Of a DNA stretch of 64,000 nt, positions 23,813 to 33,057 are shown in pieces. Position numbers and translations under genes: made by a program. The stretch lies in assembly GCF_003324565.1 (NCBI RefSeq), contig NZ_QOLA01000008.1, forward strand, positions 220,556 to 284,555, written 5' to 3'. This DNA is from Streptomyces sp. SDr-06. GTDB taxonomy: Bacteria > Actinomycetota > Actinomycetes > Streptomycetales > Streptomycetaceae. Position 1 is the stretch's first letter. Every line of letters begins with the position of its first letter. The notes below the pieces were generated by a model that did no database searches, had not been told where the DNA came from, and was given only the letters and a program-made list of their open reading frames with translations.

Positions 23813-25231
23813 ATGTTCGATCCAGTCATAGCGCCGAGCGGCACGCTGCTCGGCCTGCTGCAGCGGGGCCGCGGCGACGGCACCCTGCACGCGCTGGCCG
23901 CCCCGCGCGACGAGGCCCTGGCGGCCCTCAACCACTGCGTACTGAGCGACCCACGCCACGACTGGCAGGTCGAGAACCGCTCCTTGTACTACGCGCGCCT
24001 CTTCCTGGACCTCGACGGCGGGCTCGACCAGATCGAGCGGCACCTCTTCGGCGCCGAGGACATCCTCGACACCGAGGACTCCAGGACCGGGCTCGCCCTC
24101 GCGGTGCTCGGCCACCTCGCCTCGTACGGCAGGAACGACGCGCTCGCGCTGCTCCGCCGCTACGCCGCGGCCGGCTCCAACTGGGCCTGGGCGCTGGACG
24201 AGCTCGCGCTGCGTGACGACGACGCGCATCTGCGCGCCCTCGCCGTGCCGGTCCTCGACCGCTTCCCCGCCACCGCGCAGGGTGACGCGGAGCTCGCGGC
24301 CACCGTGCGGGACGCCTACGAACCGCGGCCCTGGCGGCTGTGGGCCGAGGACCCGCGCGAGAGCGTGGGCGCCCGGGTGCGGGCCGCCCAGGAGAGCGGC
24401 TCCTTCGACCGCTGGCAACGGCAGATGCGGCCGTCCGGGCCCCGCCCCGGCTGGAGCGTCCAGGCCGTCTTCGACTGGGCTGACGAAGGCCTGGAACGCG
24501 GGGCGGTCCTGCACCTGCCCGCGGCCCGGTGCCTCGGCGCGGTCGCCGGACCCGAGGACCGCGACACCATCCTGGAGGCGGCCCGCTCGGGCACCGACGG
24601 GGCCCGCGGCGCCGCCCTGCACTATCTCGCCGAGTCACGCGACGCCCGCGTGCTCGACCTGATCGAACGCGCCGTCTCCACCGGTTCGCCCGGCGTCGCC
24701 GAGGCGGCTGTCCACGCCTTCGAGCGGATGTGCGGCCCCGAAGCCGTCGACCGGGCCCGCCGCTGGATCCAGCGCCCCGACGAACTCGGCGCCCGCGCCG
24801 CCGCCGTGCTCGCCTCGCGGGGCGAGGCCGGCGACGAGAAGCTGGTGCTGGGCGCGCTCCGCGAGACCGTACGCTCCGAAGGCCCCGACGCCCCGCTGCT
24901 GAGGGCGCTCGTCGACGGGGCCGGCCGGCTCGGCATCTGCTGCGCCGCCCCGGTGCTGCGGCACGTCTACCGCGAGACCGCCTCCTCCCAGCTGCGCGGC
25001 CGCGCCGCCCGCGCGCTGGCCGCCACGGACCCCTCCTTCGCCACCGGTTTCGCCGTCGAATGCCTGTGGGACTGCGAGGAGACCACGCGGGAAGTGGCCG
25101 CACAGTACGCCGAGCTCGTCGACGCCCGCGTGGCCGAGCGACTGCGCAGGCTCGCGGCCGACCCGGCCGAGGAGGCCGAGGTGCAGAGCGTCATTCACGA
25201 CCGGCTCGGCCCGGACCCCACGGCCGTGTGA
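23813..25231 (+). CDS. HEAT-repeat protein
   Basis: 472 residues, all-helical, cytosolic. From about residue 210 there are repeated 30-residue helical pairs (LPAARCLGAVAGPEDRDTIL; ALHYLAESRDARVLDLIERA; VLASRGEAGDEKLVLGALRE; AARALAATDPSFATGFAVECL), the HEAT/PBS-lyase repeat pattern. A CC pair occurs at GICCAAPV. Such proteins are scaffolds; no active site is visible. It is preceded by the poly-Cys mini-ORF and followed after 129 bp by two glycosyltransferases, so a link to surface glycan assembly is conceivable but unproved. Confidence 0.8.
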   Translation: MFDPVIAPSGTLLGLLQRGRGDGTLHALAAPRDEALAALNHCVLSDPRHDWQVENRSLYYARLFLDLDGGLDQIERHLFGAEDILDTEDSRTGLALAVLGHLASYGRNDALALLRRYAAAGSNWAWALDELALRDDDAHLRALAVPVLDRFPATAQGDAELAATVRDAYEPRPWRLWAEDPRESVGARVRAAQESGSFDRWQRQMRPSGPRPGWSVQAVFDWADEGLERGAVLHLPAARCLGAVAGPEDRDTILEAARSGTDGARGAALHYLAESRDARVLDLIERAVSTGSPGVAEAAVHAFERMCGPEAVDRARRWIQRPDELGARAAAVLASRGEAGDEKLVLGALRETVRSEGPDAPLLRALVDGAGRLGICCAAPVLRHVYRETASSQLRGRAARALAATDPSFATGFAVECLWDCEETTREVAAQYAELVDARVAERLRRLAADPAEEAEVQSVIHDRLGPDPTAV

Positions 25232-25360
25232 CTCACGGCCCCCACGGGCGGAGCCGTGTGATCCACGGCCGGAGCCCGATGGGGCAACGCTCATGGGACG
25301 TTCCCCGGGCGGAAAGATCCAAGTCGGCCGGGCCACTCCCGGCGCGACGACAACACGGGT

Positions 25361-26476
25361 ATGCGTGTCGTCATCGTCACCGAATCCTTCCCGCCCGACG
25401 TCAACGGAGTGGCGCACTGCGCCCTGCAGACCGCACGGCATCTGGCCGTCCGCGGTCACCAACCGCTCGTCATAGCCCCGGCCACGGCCACGGGGGAGGG
25501 CTCTGACGCGCCCTGCCCGGTCGTCCGGGTGCCCTCGCTGCCGCTGCCCGGCTACCGAGAGGTCCGCCTCGCGCTGCCCACTCGCCGGGTCGCCGCCGCG
25601 ATCGCCGCGCACCGGGCCGACCTCGTCCACCTGGCGAGCCCCTTCGTCCTCGGCGTACGCGGCATGGCCGCCGCCAGCCGTCTCGGCGTCCCCGCCGTCG
25701 CCGTCTACCAGACCGATCTGGCCGGGTACGCGCGCACCTACATGGGCGCCGGAGAAGGCACCGCCTGGCGTCGGCTGCGCGCCGTGCACTCGGCCGCCGA
25801 CCGCACCCTCGCCCCCTCCGCCGCGGCCCTGCGCGACCTGGTGGAACACGGCGTCCCACGGGTACGGCTGTGGCCGCGCGGCGTCGACACCGACCGCTTT
25901 GGCCCCGAACTGCGCGACGAGGCATGGCGTCGCGAACTCGCACCGCGCGGCGAACTGATCGTCGGCTACGTCGGCCGGCTCGCCCCCGAGAAGCACGTGG
26001 AGCTCCTCGCGGACGTCTGCGCGCTCGACGGCGTACGCGTGGTCGTCACCGGGGACGGCCCCAGCGCCGCCGCCCTGCGCGGGGCCCTGCCCGGCGCCGT
26101 CTTCCTCGGCCGGCGCACCGGCGGTGAACTCGCCCGGATCTTCGCCTCGTTGGACGTCTTCGCGCACACCGGGCCCTACGAGACGTTCTGCCAGACCGTG
26201 CAGGAGGCCATGGCGAGCGGGGTGCCGGTGGTGGCGCCCGCCGCGGGCGGCCCGCTCGACCTCGTACGCCACGGCGGCACGGGCCTCCTGGTGCCCCCGG
26301 GAGACTCCGGGGCCCTCCGCGACGCCGTGCTCCAACTCGCCGACCCCCGGCTGCGGGCCGCCCATGGACGCGCCGGGCGGGCCGCCGTGCGGGAGCGCAC
26401 CTGGGCCGCCGTCGGCGATCTGCTCCTTGGCCACTACGCCGATGTCCTCGGGGCGCGCGCGGCGGTGGCGGCATGA
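25361..26476 (+). CDS. GT4-family glycosyltransferase
   Basis: 371 residues, GT-B fold. N-terminus MRVVIVTESFPPDVNGVA is typical of MgtA/PimB-type mannosyltransferases. GYVGRLAPEKHVELL begins the nucleotide domain and GPYETFCQTVQEAMASGVPV carries the EX7E motif. GDP-mannose is a plausible donor by resemblance to PimB-like enzymes, but the acceptor is unknown. The stop overlaps the next start (ATGA), so it is translationally coupled to a second GT4 enzyme. Confidence 0.87.
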   Translation: MRVVIVTESFPPDVNGVAHCALQTARHLAVRGHQPLVIAPATATGEGSDAPCPVVRVPSLPLPGYREVRLALPTRRVAAAIAAHRADLVHLASPFVLGVRGMAAASRLGVPAVAVYQTDLAGYARTYMGAGEGTAWRRLRAVHSAADRTLAPSAAALRDLVEHGVPRVRLWPRGVDTDRFGPELRDEAWRRELAPRGELIVGYVGRLAPEKHVELLADVCALDGVRVVVTGDGPSAAALRGALPGAVFLGRRTGGELARIFASLDVFAHTGPYETFCQTVQEAMASGVPVVAPAAGGPLDLVRHGGTGLLVPPGDSGALRDAVLQLADPRLRAAHGRAGRAAVRERTWAAVGDLLLGHYADVLGARAAVAA

Positions 26477-27648
26477 GCGGCCTGCGGATCGTGCGGCTCG
26501 CCAACTTCGTCACGCCCGCGTCCGGCGGGCTGCGCACCGCGCTGCGCGAACTCGGCCGCGGCTACCGGGAGGCCGGGCACGAGCCCGTCCTGATCGTGCC
26601 GGGCGGGCGGGCGCGGGACGAACACACCGAGCAGGGGCGGGTGATCACCCTGCCGGGTGTGCTGCTGCCGGGCACCGGCGGCTACCGGGTGCTCGCGGAC
26701 CGGCGCCGGGTCCGCCACGTCCTCGACGAGCTCGCGCCCGACCGCATCGAGGTGTCCGACCGCACCACCCTGCGCTGGACGGGCGAGTGGGCGCGCCGGG
26801 CCCGGGTGCCCTCCGTGATGGTGTCGCACGAGACGGCCGACGGGGTGCTGCGCACCTGGGGGCTGCCCGAAGCCGTCGCCCGCGGCGCCGCCGACCGGCT
26901 CAACCGGCGTACGGGCTGGGCGTTCTCGCGCGTCGTGTGCACCACCGAGTGGGCCGAGCGCGAGTTCGTACGCATCGGCGCGCGCAACGTGGTCCGGGCC
27001 CCGCTCGGGGTCGACCCGGCGCGGTGCCGGCCGGGGCGCCGCTCCACGGTGCTGCGGGCCCGGCACGCGCGCGGCGCCCGGGTGCTGCTCCTGATGTGCT
27101 CCCGGCTCTCGGTCGAGAAGCGGCCCGGTCTCGCGCTGGACGCGCTGGCGGCGCTGCGGCACGCCGGGGTGCGGGCGGCGCTCGTGGTCGCGGGGGACGG
27201 CCCGCTGGCGGGGAGCCTCGCGCGCCGGGCGGCCGCGGAACGGCTGCCGGTCGAGTTCCTGGGCCACGTCGCCGACCGCGAAGCGCTGGCCGACCTCCAG
27301 GCGGCGGCCGACATCTGCCTCGCGCCGGGCCCCGCCGAAACGTTCGGCCTCTCCGCCCTTGAGGCCCTGGCCTGCGGGACCCCCGTCGTGTGCAGCGCGT
27401 CGTCCGCCCTGCCCGAGGTGGTCGCCGACGCGGGGCTCGCGGCCCGGGACAGCGGCGAGGACATCGCCCACGCCGTAAGGGAGTTGCTGGGCAGGCCCGA
27501 GCGGGCGCGGCGGGCGGCCGCGCGGGCGCGGGCCGAACTGTTCGGCTGGGACGCCTCGGTGGCGGCCTTCCTGGCCGCGCACGAGGCACCGGTGCCGCGC
27601 CGGGCCGGATCCGGCCCGGCACGCAGGGCGCCGGGGGCGATCGCGTGA
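26473..27648 (+). CDS. GT4-family glycosyltransferase
   Basis: 391 residues, second GT-B enzyme of the operon. GGLRTALRELGRGYREAGHEP is the N-terminal glycine-rich acceptor loop; LLMCSRLSVEKRPGLALDAL and GPAETFGLSALEALACGTPV (EX7E) form the donor site. Starts within the stop of the preceding gene and ends in GTGA overlap with the hydrolase gene, so three genes are tightly coupled. Likely to act in sequence with the first enzyme on a lipid or surface glycan. Confidence 0.87.
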   Translation: MSGLRIVRLANFVTPASGGLRTALRELGRGYREAGHEPVLIVPGGRARDEHTEQGRVITLPGVLLPGTGGYRVLADRRRVRHVLDELAPDRIEVSDRTTLRWTGEWARRARVPSVMVSHETADGVLRTWGLPEAVARGAADRLNRRTGWAFSRVVCTTEWAEREFVRIGARNVVRAPLGVDPARCRPGRRSTVLRARHARGARVLLLMCSRLSVEKRPGLALDALAALRHAGVRAALVVAGDGPLAGSLARRAAAERLPVEFLGHVADREALADLQAAADICLAPGPAETFGLSALEALACGTPVVCSASSALPEVVADAGLAARDSGEDIAHAVRELLGRPERARRAAARARAELFGWDASVAAFLAAHEAPVPRRAGSGPARRAPGAIA

Positions 27649-28604
27649 CCGCCCTCGCCCTCGCCGCCGGGCCCGTCCCGCCACCCCGGCGGGAGCTGCG
27701 GTTCGCGGCCCTCGGGGACTCGCTCACCGAGGGCGTCGGCGATCCGGTCTCCGGCGGATGGCGCGGCTGGGCGTCGCTGCTCGCCGGTCACCAGCCGGGC
27801 TGGGAGTTCCGCAACTTCGCGGCCAGCGGCGCGCTCATCCTTGACGTGCTGGAACAACAGGCCCCTCTGGCAAGGGAGTTCGCGCCGCACCTCGCCTCGG
27901 TCGTCGTCGGCGTCAACGACACCCTGCGCCGCTCCTTCGACATCCAGCACGTCGCGGTACGCCTGGACACGGTGTACGAGGGCCTCGCCTCGGCGGGAAC
28001 GGTGCTGCTCACCGCCTGTCTGCCCGACCCGGGCGCCATGCTCGGGCTGCCCGGTCCGCTGGCCCGGCCGCTCGCCAGGCGCCAGCGGGCCGTCAACACC
28101 GTGGTGCACAGCCTGTCGTCGCGGTACGGGGCGGTCCATCTGCATCTGGCCGACCCCGCCTGGGTCGAGGACCGCACCCTGTGGAGCGCGGACCGGCTGC
28201 ACCCGGGGGAGCGCGGGCACCGGCTGATCGCGGCCCGCTGCCACGCGCTGCTGGCCGAGCGCGGGCTCGCGCCGGGCGAGCCGCCACCGGCAGAACCGGA
28301 ACGGCCGCCGCCGGGCGCCGCCGCCTCGCTGTACTGGCTGGCCACCTCCGGCACCGCGTGGCTGGGCCGCCGCTCCACCGACCTCCTGCCCCAACTGCTC
28401 CGCCTGGCGGGTGAGGAACTGCGCCATACGGCCCGCCTCGACCTGCACGCGGCCGAAGCCCTGGCCGCCGCGCTGTCGGCGGTCTCGCCTAGTCGGCCCG
28501 GGGGTCAGGGCCTGCCCACCGGCGCGAACCTCAGGGGCGTGCCGGGCGCGGCCTGCGCCGCGGCCGCCAGATCGGGCTCGGGGACCACGCCGATCACCGG
28601 GTAG
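27645..28604 (+). CDS. SGNH/GDSL-family hydrolase
   Basis: 319 residues. Block I FAALGDSLTEGVGDP (catalytic Ser), block III VVVGVNDTLRR, and DRLHPGERGH (catalytic Asp-His) are clear. No signal peptide, so intracellular esterase or acyltransferase-like activity on the glycan or lipid made by the coupled glycosyltransferases is a reasonable guess. GTG start overlaps the upstream stop. The C-terminal ~100 residues are extra to the fold, and the last 100 bp overlap the convergent pxpC gene, which is unusually long for a tail-to-tail overlap. Confidence 0.85.
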   Translation: MTALALAAGPVPPPRRELRFAALGDSLTEGVGDPVSGGWRGWASLLAGHQPGWEFRNFAASGALILDVLEQQAPLAREFAPHLASVVVGVNDTLRRSFDIQHVAVRLDTVYEGLASAGTVLLTACLPDPGAMLGLPGPLARPLARRQRAVNTVVHSLSSRYGAVHLHLADPAWVEDRTLWSADRLHPGERGHRLIAARCHALLAERGLAPGEPPPAEPERPPPGAAASLYWLATSGTAWLGRRSTDLLPQLLRLAGEELRHTARLDLHAAEALAAALSAVSPSRPGGQGLPTGANLRGVPGAACAAAARSGSGTTPITG

Positions 28605-29374
28605 CCGCCGGTCGTCGGGTGGTCGGCCAGGAAGATGACCGGTCGCCCGTCCGGCGGCACCTGGACCGCGCCCAACACCATTCCCTCGCTGGGGAGTTCA
28701 CCCTTCCGGGCGCGCCGCAGCGCGGGTCCCTCGGTGCGCAGCCCGATGCGGTTGCTCGCCGAGGAGACCCGGTAGCGGCCGCCCGCCAGGACGGCGAGCG
28801 CGTCCGCCGTGAACCAGTCGGCGCGCGGCCCGGGGCGTACCCGCAGCACGAGTTCCTCCGGCACGCCGGGCGCGGGAGCCTCGTCCACCCGCGGACACGT
28901 GTCTGCCGGGCGGCCCAGCGGAAGGACCGCGCCGTCCCGCAGGAGCGGCGGGCCGAGGCCCGACAGGAGATCGGTGGAGCGGCTGCCAAGGACCGGCTCG
29001 ACGGCGACGCCCCCGGCGAACGCCAGGTACGAACGCACCCCGCGGGTGGCCGCGCCCACCTCGACGACGGCGCCCGGGGGCACCCGCACCGGGGCGCCCC
29101 ACGCCACCGGGCGGCCGTCGAGCGTGACCGGGCAGGGGGCTCCGGTCACCGCCACGGTGACCGCGCGACGGGGGCGTACCGCACACCCGTTGAGGGTCGT
29201 CTCGAGCACGGCCGCCCCCACCGCGTTGCCGACCAGGCGGTTGGCGAGGCGGGCGGCGGGCAGGTCGAGCGCGCCCGAGCGCGGCACCCCCAGGTGCGCG
29301 TGCCCGTGCCTGCCCTCGTCCTGGACCAAGGTGAGCGCGCCCGCCCGCACCACGGACAGGGCCCGGTCGCTCAT
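28505..29374 (-). CDS. pxpC: 5-oxoprolinase subunit C (biotin-dependent carboxyltransferase family)
   Basis: 289 residues, KipA/PxpC family. LTLVQDEGRHGHAHLGVPRSGALD at the N-terminus and RTEGPALRR...SEGMVLGAVQVPPDGRP at the C-terminus are family signatures (cyclophilin-like fold, AHS2). With PxpA and PxpB it forms the ATP-dependent enzyme opening 5-oxoproline to L-glutamate. ATG overlaps the pxpB stop (ATGA). Last gene of the operon; its end overlaps the SGNH hydrolase gene. Confidence 0.9.
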   Translation of the reverse strand: MSDRALSVVRAGALTLVQDEGRHGHAHLGVPRSGALDLPAARLANRLVGNAVGAAVLETTLNGCAVRPRRAVTVAVTGAPCPVTLDGRPVAWGAPVRVPPGAVVEVGAATRGVRSYLAFAGGVAVEPVLGSRSTDLLSGLGPPLLRDGAVLPLGRPADTCPRVDEAPAPGVPEELVLRVRPGPRADWFTADALAVLAGGRYRVSSASNRIGLRTEGPALRRARKGELPSEGMVLGAVQVPPDGRPVIFLADHPTTGGYPVIGVVPEPDLAAAAQAAPGTPLRFAPVGRP

Positions 29375-30000
29375 CGCGCCACCCGGGGGACGAAGCGGAC
29401 CCGGGTGCCCGGGGTGAGCAGGGCCGCGGGTTCGCGGTGCGGATCCCACAGCGCGGCGTCGGTGCTGCCGATCAGCTGCCAGCCGCCGGGCGAGGAGCGC
29501 GGATAGACGCCGGTGTACGGGCCCGCGAGGGCCACCGAACCGGCCGGGACCGCGGTGCGCGGGGTGGCCCGGCGTGGCACGGCGTACCGCTCGCCGAGTC
29601 CGGTGAGGTAGGCGAAGCCGGGCGCGAACCCGCAGAAGGCGACCCGGAACTCGGCCGCGGAGTGGACGCGGACCGCCTCCTGCTCCGAGACCTGCCACAG
29701 AGCCGCGACGTCGGCGAGGTCGGGGCCGTCGTAGCGGACGGGGATCTCGACCGTCTCCCGGACGTCCGCTTCCAGGGGAGGGATGTGCCAGGTCGTCAAC
29801 TGGGCGGCGAGGGCAGCGGGATCGGCCACGCCGTCGAGCAGGACGGTGCGGGCCGCGGGCACGATCTCGCGCAGCGGGGGGAGGGTTCCGGTGGCGCGGC
29901 GGCGCAGCAGCTCGGCGTGCAGCGCGCCGGTCGCCTCCGCGCTGTCGAGCTCGACCAGCAGGGCGTGTTCGCCCACCGGCAGGGTGCGCGGGCCGCTCAC
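29371..30000 (-). CDS. pxpB: 5-oxoprolinase subunit B
   Basis: 209 residues, KipI/PxpB family (AHS1). PVGEHALLVELDS opens the first domain and FRVAFCGFAPGFAYLTGL with YPRSSPGGWQLIGST the second; both are hallmarks. In Bacillus the homologue KipI also inhibits the sporulation kinase KinA, a role not implied here. GTG start overlaps pxpA stop (GTGA). Confidence 0.92.
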   Translation of the reverse strand: MSGPRTLPVGEHALLVELDSAEATGALHAELLRRRATGTLPPLREIVPAARTVLLDGVADPAALAAQLTTWHIPPLEADVRETVEIPVRYDGPDLADVAALWQVSEQEAVRVHSAAEFRVAFCGFAPGFAYLTGLGERYAVPRRATPRTAVPAGSVALAGPYTGVYPRSSPGGWQLIGSTDAALWDPHREPAALLTPGTRVRFVPRVAR

Positions 30001-30770
30001 GAGAACGCCGCCACCCGCAGCCCCGCCGCCTCCAGGGCCGCCCGCACCCGGCGGGCCAGGCCGACCGCCCCCGGGGTGTCGCCGTGCACGCACAGCGAGC
30101 TCGCGCCGACCGGCACCGGCTCGCCGGACTCGGCCACGACCGTGCCGTGCAGGGCCATGGCGACGGCCCGGGCCACCACGGCGTCCGGGTCGCTGACCAC
30201 CGCGCCGTCCCGGCCGCGCGGCACCAGCGTGCCCTGCGCGGTGTAGGCGCGGTCGGCGAACGCCTCGGTGACGACCGGAAGACCGGCTCGCTCGGCCGCC
30301 GCGAGCAGCCGCGACCCGGGAAGCCCGAGGACCGGGAGCCCCGCTCCCGCCAGGAGCACCCCCTCGACGACGGCTTGCGCCTGCTCCTCGTCGTGCACGA
30401 CGCGGTTGTAGAGCGCGCCGTGCGGTTTGACGTACGCCACCCGGCTGCCCGCGGCCCGGGCGAAGACCTCCAACGCGCCGATCTGGTAGGCGACTTCGGC
30501 GGCCAGCTCGGCCCGGGGCACGTCCATGGAGCGGCGCCCGAAGCCCGCCAAATCGCGGTAGGAGACCTGGGCGCCGATGTGTACGCCGCGCTCCGCGGCC
30601 AGGGCGCAGACCCGCCGCATGATGGCCGGGTCGCCGGCGTGGAAGCCGCAGGCCACATTGGCGCTGGTGACGACGGACAGAAGTTGTTCGTCGTCGGTCA
30701 GCCGCCAGTGGCCGAAGCCCTCGCCGAGGTCGGCATTGAGGTCGATCGACGTCGTCGCGGACCGGGTCAT
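29997..30770 (-). CDS. pxpA: 5-oxoprolinase subunit A (LamB/YcsF family)
   Basis: 257 residues. DLNADLGEGFG at the N-terminus, VTSANVACGFHAGDP and YVKPHGALYN give the metal-binding and substrate residues of the LamB/YcsF family. It probably carries the ring-opening site, with ATP-dependent activation by PxpBC. ATG start; 100 bp after the DUF1445 gene in the same direction. Confidence 0.93.
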   Translation of the reverse strand: MTRSATTSIDLNADLGEGFGHWRLTDDEQLLSVVTSANVACGFHAGDPAIMRRVCALAAERGVHIGAQVSYRDLAGFGRRSMDVPRAELAAEVAYQIGALEVFARAAGSRVAYVKPHGALYNRVVHDEEQAQAVVEGVLLAGAGLPVLGLPGSRLLAAAERAGLPVVTEAFADRAYTAQGTLVPRGRDGAVVSDPDAVVARAVAMALHGTVVAESGEPVPVGASSLCVHGDTPGAVGLARRVRAALEAAGLRVAAFS

Positions 30771-30870
30771 GGATGCGGGATCTCCTCTTCGTCGCGGTGC
30801 GTGGTCCTGGGTGCAGTCTGCCCCGGCCGCGCCCGGGACGCTCGGGCACGGCCGGGTGCGACCGGCTCGC

Positions 30871-31665
30871 TCAGCCGGTCCGGTAATGATCGTCGCGGAC
30901 GTCGGTGATGAGCATCCGGCCCGGCGCGTGGGTGAGCGCGAACGGCGGCCGGGACGCCCTCACCGCGGCCTGCGGGGTCACCCCGCAGGCCCAGAACACC
31001 GGCACGTCGCCGGGCGCGGCGGCCACCGGGTCCCCGAAGTCGGGCCGGGACAGGTCCGCGATGCCGAGGGCCGCCGGATTCCCGGAGTGCACGGGTGCCC
31101 CGTGGACCAGGGGCATCGCCCGCGTCACCCGGCAGGCCGTGCTCACCAGGGGCGCCGGGATCGGCCGCATCGACACCACGAGCGGTCCGCTGAGCCGTCC
31201 GGCGGGCCGGCACGGGCGGTTCGTCACATACATCGAGACGTTGCGGCCCTGCTCGACGTGGCGCAACGGGACTCCCTCGGCGGCCAGTTGGGACTCGAAG
31301 GTGAAGCTGCATCCGATGAGGAACGTCACCAGGTCGTCCCGCCAGAAGTCCCCGGCGTCGGCCGGCTCGGCGAGCAGTCGGCCGTCCTCCCACACCCGGT
31401 AGCGCGGCAGGTCCGAGCGCAGGTCGGCGCCCGGGGCGAGCCGGGTCCGCCAGGAGCCGGGCTCCGTGATGTCGAGGACCGGGCAGGGCTGCGGATTGCG
31501 CTCGCAGAACAGCCGTACGTCCTCGGCCCAGTCGGACGGTACGGAGATCAGGTTGACCTGGGTGTGGCCGGGCGCCCAGCCCGCGGTCGGCACGTCGGCG
31601 CCGGCGCGGAAGCGGGCGCGGGCGTCACCGGGGGACCTCGGCGAGGCCGGTCCCGCGGCGTTCAC
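30871..31665 (-). CDS. DUF1445 / YcsI-type putative hydro-lyase
   Basis: 264 residues. GHTQVNLISVPSDWAEDVRLFC, FLIGCSFTFESQLA, and VFWACGVTPQAAV are characteristic of the DUF1445 family. The family is related to part of the mammalian D-glutamate cyclase, which makes 5-oxo-D-proline, so in this 5-oxoproline operon it may convert or racemise related compounds; the reaction is inferred. The gene order (permease, DUF1445, pxpABC) resembles Bacillus ycsFGI-kipIA. GTG start overlaps the MFS stop. Confidence 0.88.
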   Translation of the reverse strand: MNAAGPASPRSPGDARARFRAGADVPTAGWAPGHTQVNLISVPSDWAEDVRLFCERNPQPCPVLDITEPGSWRTRLAPGADLRSDLPRYRVWEDGRLLAEPADAGDFWRDDLVTFLIGCSFTFESQLAAEGVPLRHVEQGRNVSMYVTNRPCRPAGRLSGPLVVSMRPIPAPLVSTACRVTRAMPLVHGAPVHSGNPAALGIADLSRPDFGDPVAAAPGDVPVFWACGVTPQAAVRASRPPFALTHAPGRMLITDVRDDHYRTG

Positions 31666-32951
31666 AGCAGCTCCCGGCCGCGGGTCTCGGGCAGTCCGAG
31701 CAGGGCGAGGACGGCGAGGGCGTAGCCGACCGCGCCGAAGACCAGGGCGCCGCCGACACCCCAGCTGTCGGCGAGGTAGCCGACCAGGGTGGGGAAGAAC
31801 GCGCCCACCGCTCGCCCGGTGTTGTACGTGAACCCCTGGCCGGTGCCCCGCACGGCGGTCGGGTAGAGCTCGCTGAGGAACGAGCCGAACCCGCTGAAGA
31901 TCGCCGACATGCAGAAGCCGAGCGGGAAGCCGAGCACCAGGAGAAGGGTGTTCGCGCCGGACGGAAGGTGTGTGTAGAGGAGGATGCACACGGCCGAGAG
32001 GACCGCGAACAGGGCGATGTTCTTCTTCCGGCCCAGCCGGTCGGTGAGGTAGCCGCCGGTCAGATAGCCGATGAAGGCGCCGGAGATCAGGAACGCCAGA
32101 TAGCCGCCGGTACCGACCACCGTGAGGTGGCGTTCGCTCTTCAGGAAGGTCGGCACCCAGGTGGCGAGCGTGTAGTAGCCGCCCTGCACGCCGGCGGAGA
32201 GCAGCACCGCGAACAGCGTCGTGCGCAGCAGCGGGTCGCGGAAGATGGCCGCGAAGGTGGCGCCGCCGCTGGTGGTGCGGGCCGTGGCGAGCCGCTGCTC
32301 GGTGGCCTGCGGTGCGTCGCTCACGTTGCGCCGCACATAGACGAGCAGCAGGGCCGGGAGCGCGCCGGTCCAGAACACCACGCGCCAGGCGGTGTCCGCG
32401 TCCACGTACTGGAACACCAGGGTGTACACGACGACGGCGAGCGCCCAGCCGGCCGCCCACGCGCTCTGCACGGCGCCCAGGGTGCGGCCGCGGTGCCGGG
32501 CCGAAGCGTACTCGGCGACCAGGATCGCGCCGACCGCCCACTCGCCGCCGAAGCCGAGCCCCTGGAGGGCGCGGAAGACCAGCAGCGTCTCGTAGTTGGG
32601 CGCGAAGCCGCAGAGCACCGTGAAGACGGCGTAGGTGCCGACGGTGATCATCAGCGCCCTGACCCGGCCGATGCGGTCGGCGACCACCCCGGCGAAGGCG
32701 CCGCCGACGGCCGAGACCACCAGGGTCACGGTGGTCAGCAGCCCCGTCTGTCCGGTGTCGAGCCCGAAGTACGCCGAGATCGCGACCATCGTGAGCGGGA
32801 GCGTGAAGAAGTCGTACGAGTCGAGGGCGTAGCCGCCGAAGGCGCCCCCGAAGGCCCGGCGGCCACCGGGGCCGAGGGCGCGCAGCCATCCGAACGGGCC
32901 GTCGGCGTGCGGGTGTTGACCGTGCTGCGGCTGTGCCTGGGTCGTGCTCAT
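31662..32951 (-). CDS. MFS transporter of the 5-oxoproline operon
   Basis: 429 residues, 12 helices, sugar/aromatic acid:H+ symporter-like. VVADRIGRVRALMI (loop 2-3 motif), GEWAVGAILVAEYASARHRG (the GEW...E signature of the metabolite:H+ symporter group) and LTDRLGRKKNIALF are visible. First gene of the operon with DUF1445 and pxpABC, so it probably imports 5-oxoproline or a related acid. ATG with GAGGTG site. Confidence 0.88.
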   Translation of the reverse strand: MSTTQAQPQHGQHPHADGPFGWLRALGPGGRRAFGGAFGGYALDSYDFFTLPLTMVAISAYFGLDTGQTGLLTTVTLVVSAVGGAFAGVVADRIGRVRALMITVGTYAVFTVLCGFAPNYETLLVFRALQGLGFGGEWAVGAILVAEYASARHRGRTLGAVQSAWAAGWALAVVVYTLVFQYVDADTAWRVVFWTGALPALLLVYVRRNVSDAPQATEQRLATARTTSGGATFAAIFRDPLLRTTLFAVLLSAGVQGGYYTLATWVPTFLKSERHLTVVGTGGYLAFLISGAFIGYLTGGYLTDRLGRKKNIALFAVLSAVCILLYTHLPSGANTLLLVLGFPLGFCMSAIFSGFGSFLSELYPTAVRGTGQGFTYNTGRAVGAFFPTLVGYLADSWGVGGALVFGAVGYALAVLALLGLPETRGRELL

Positions 32952-33057
32952 GTGCACCTCGCAGGAGGGGATGAGAGGGCTGCCGAGACTGTGCGGGAGC
33001 GGGTCCGGGGAGCGGCGCGGGGCCGGGTTCCCGGGGTGCGGTGCCCTCAACGTAGGG

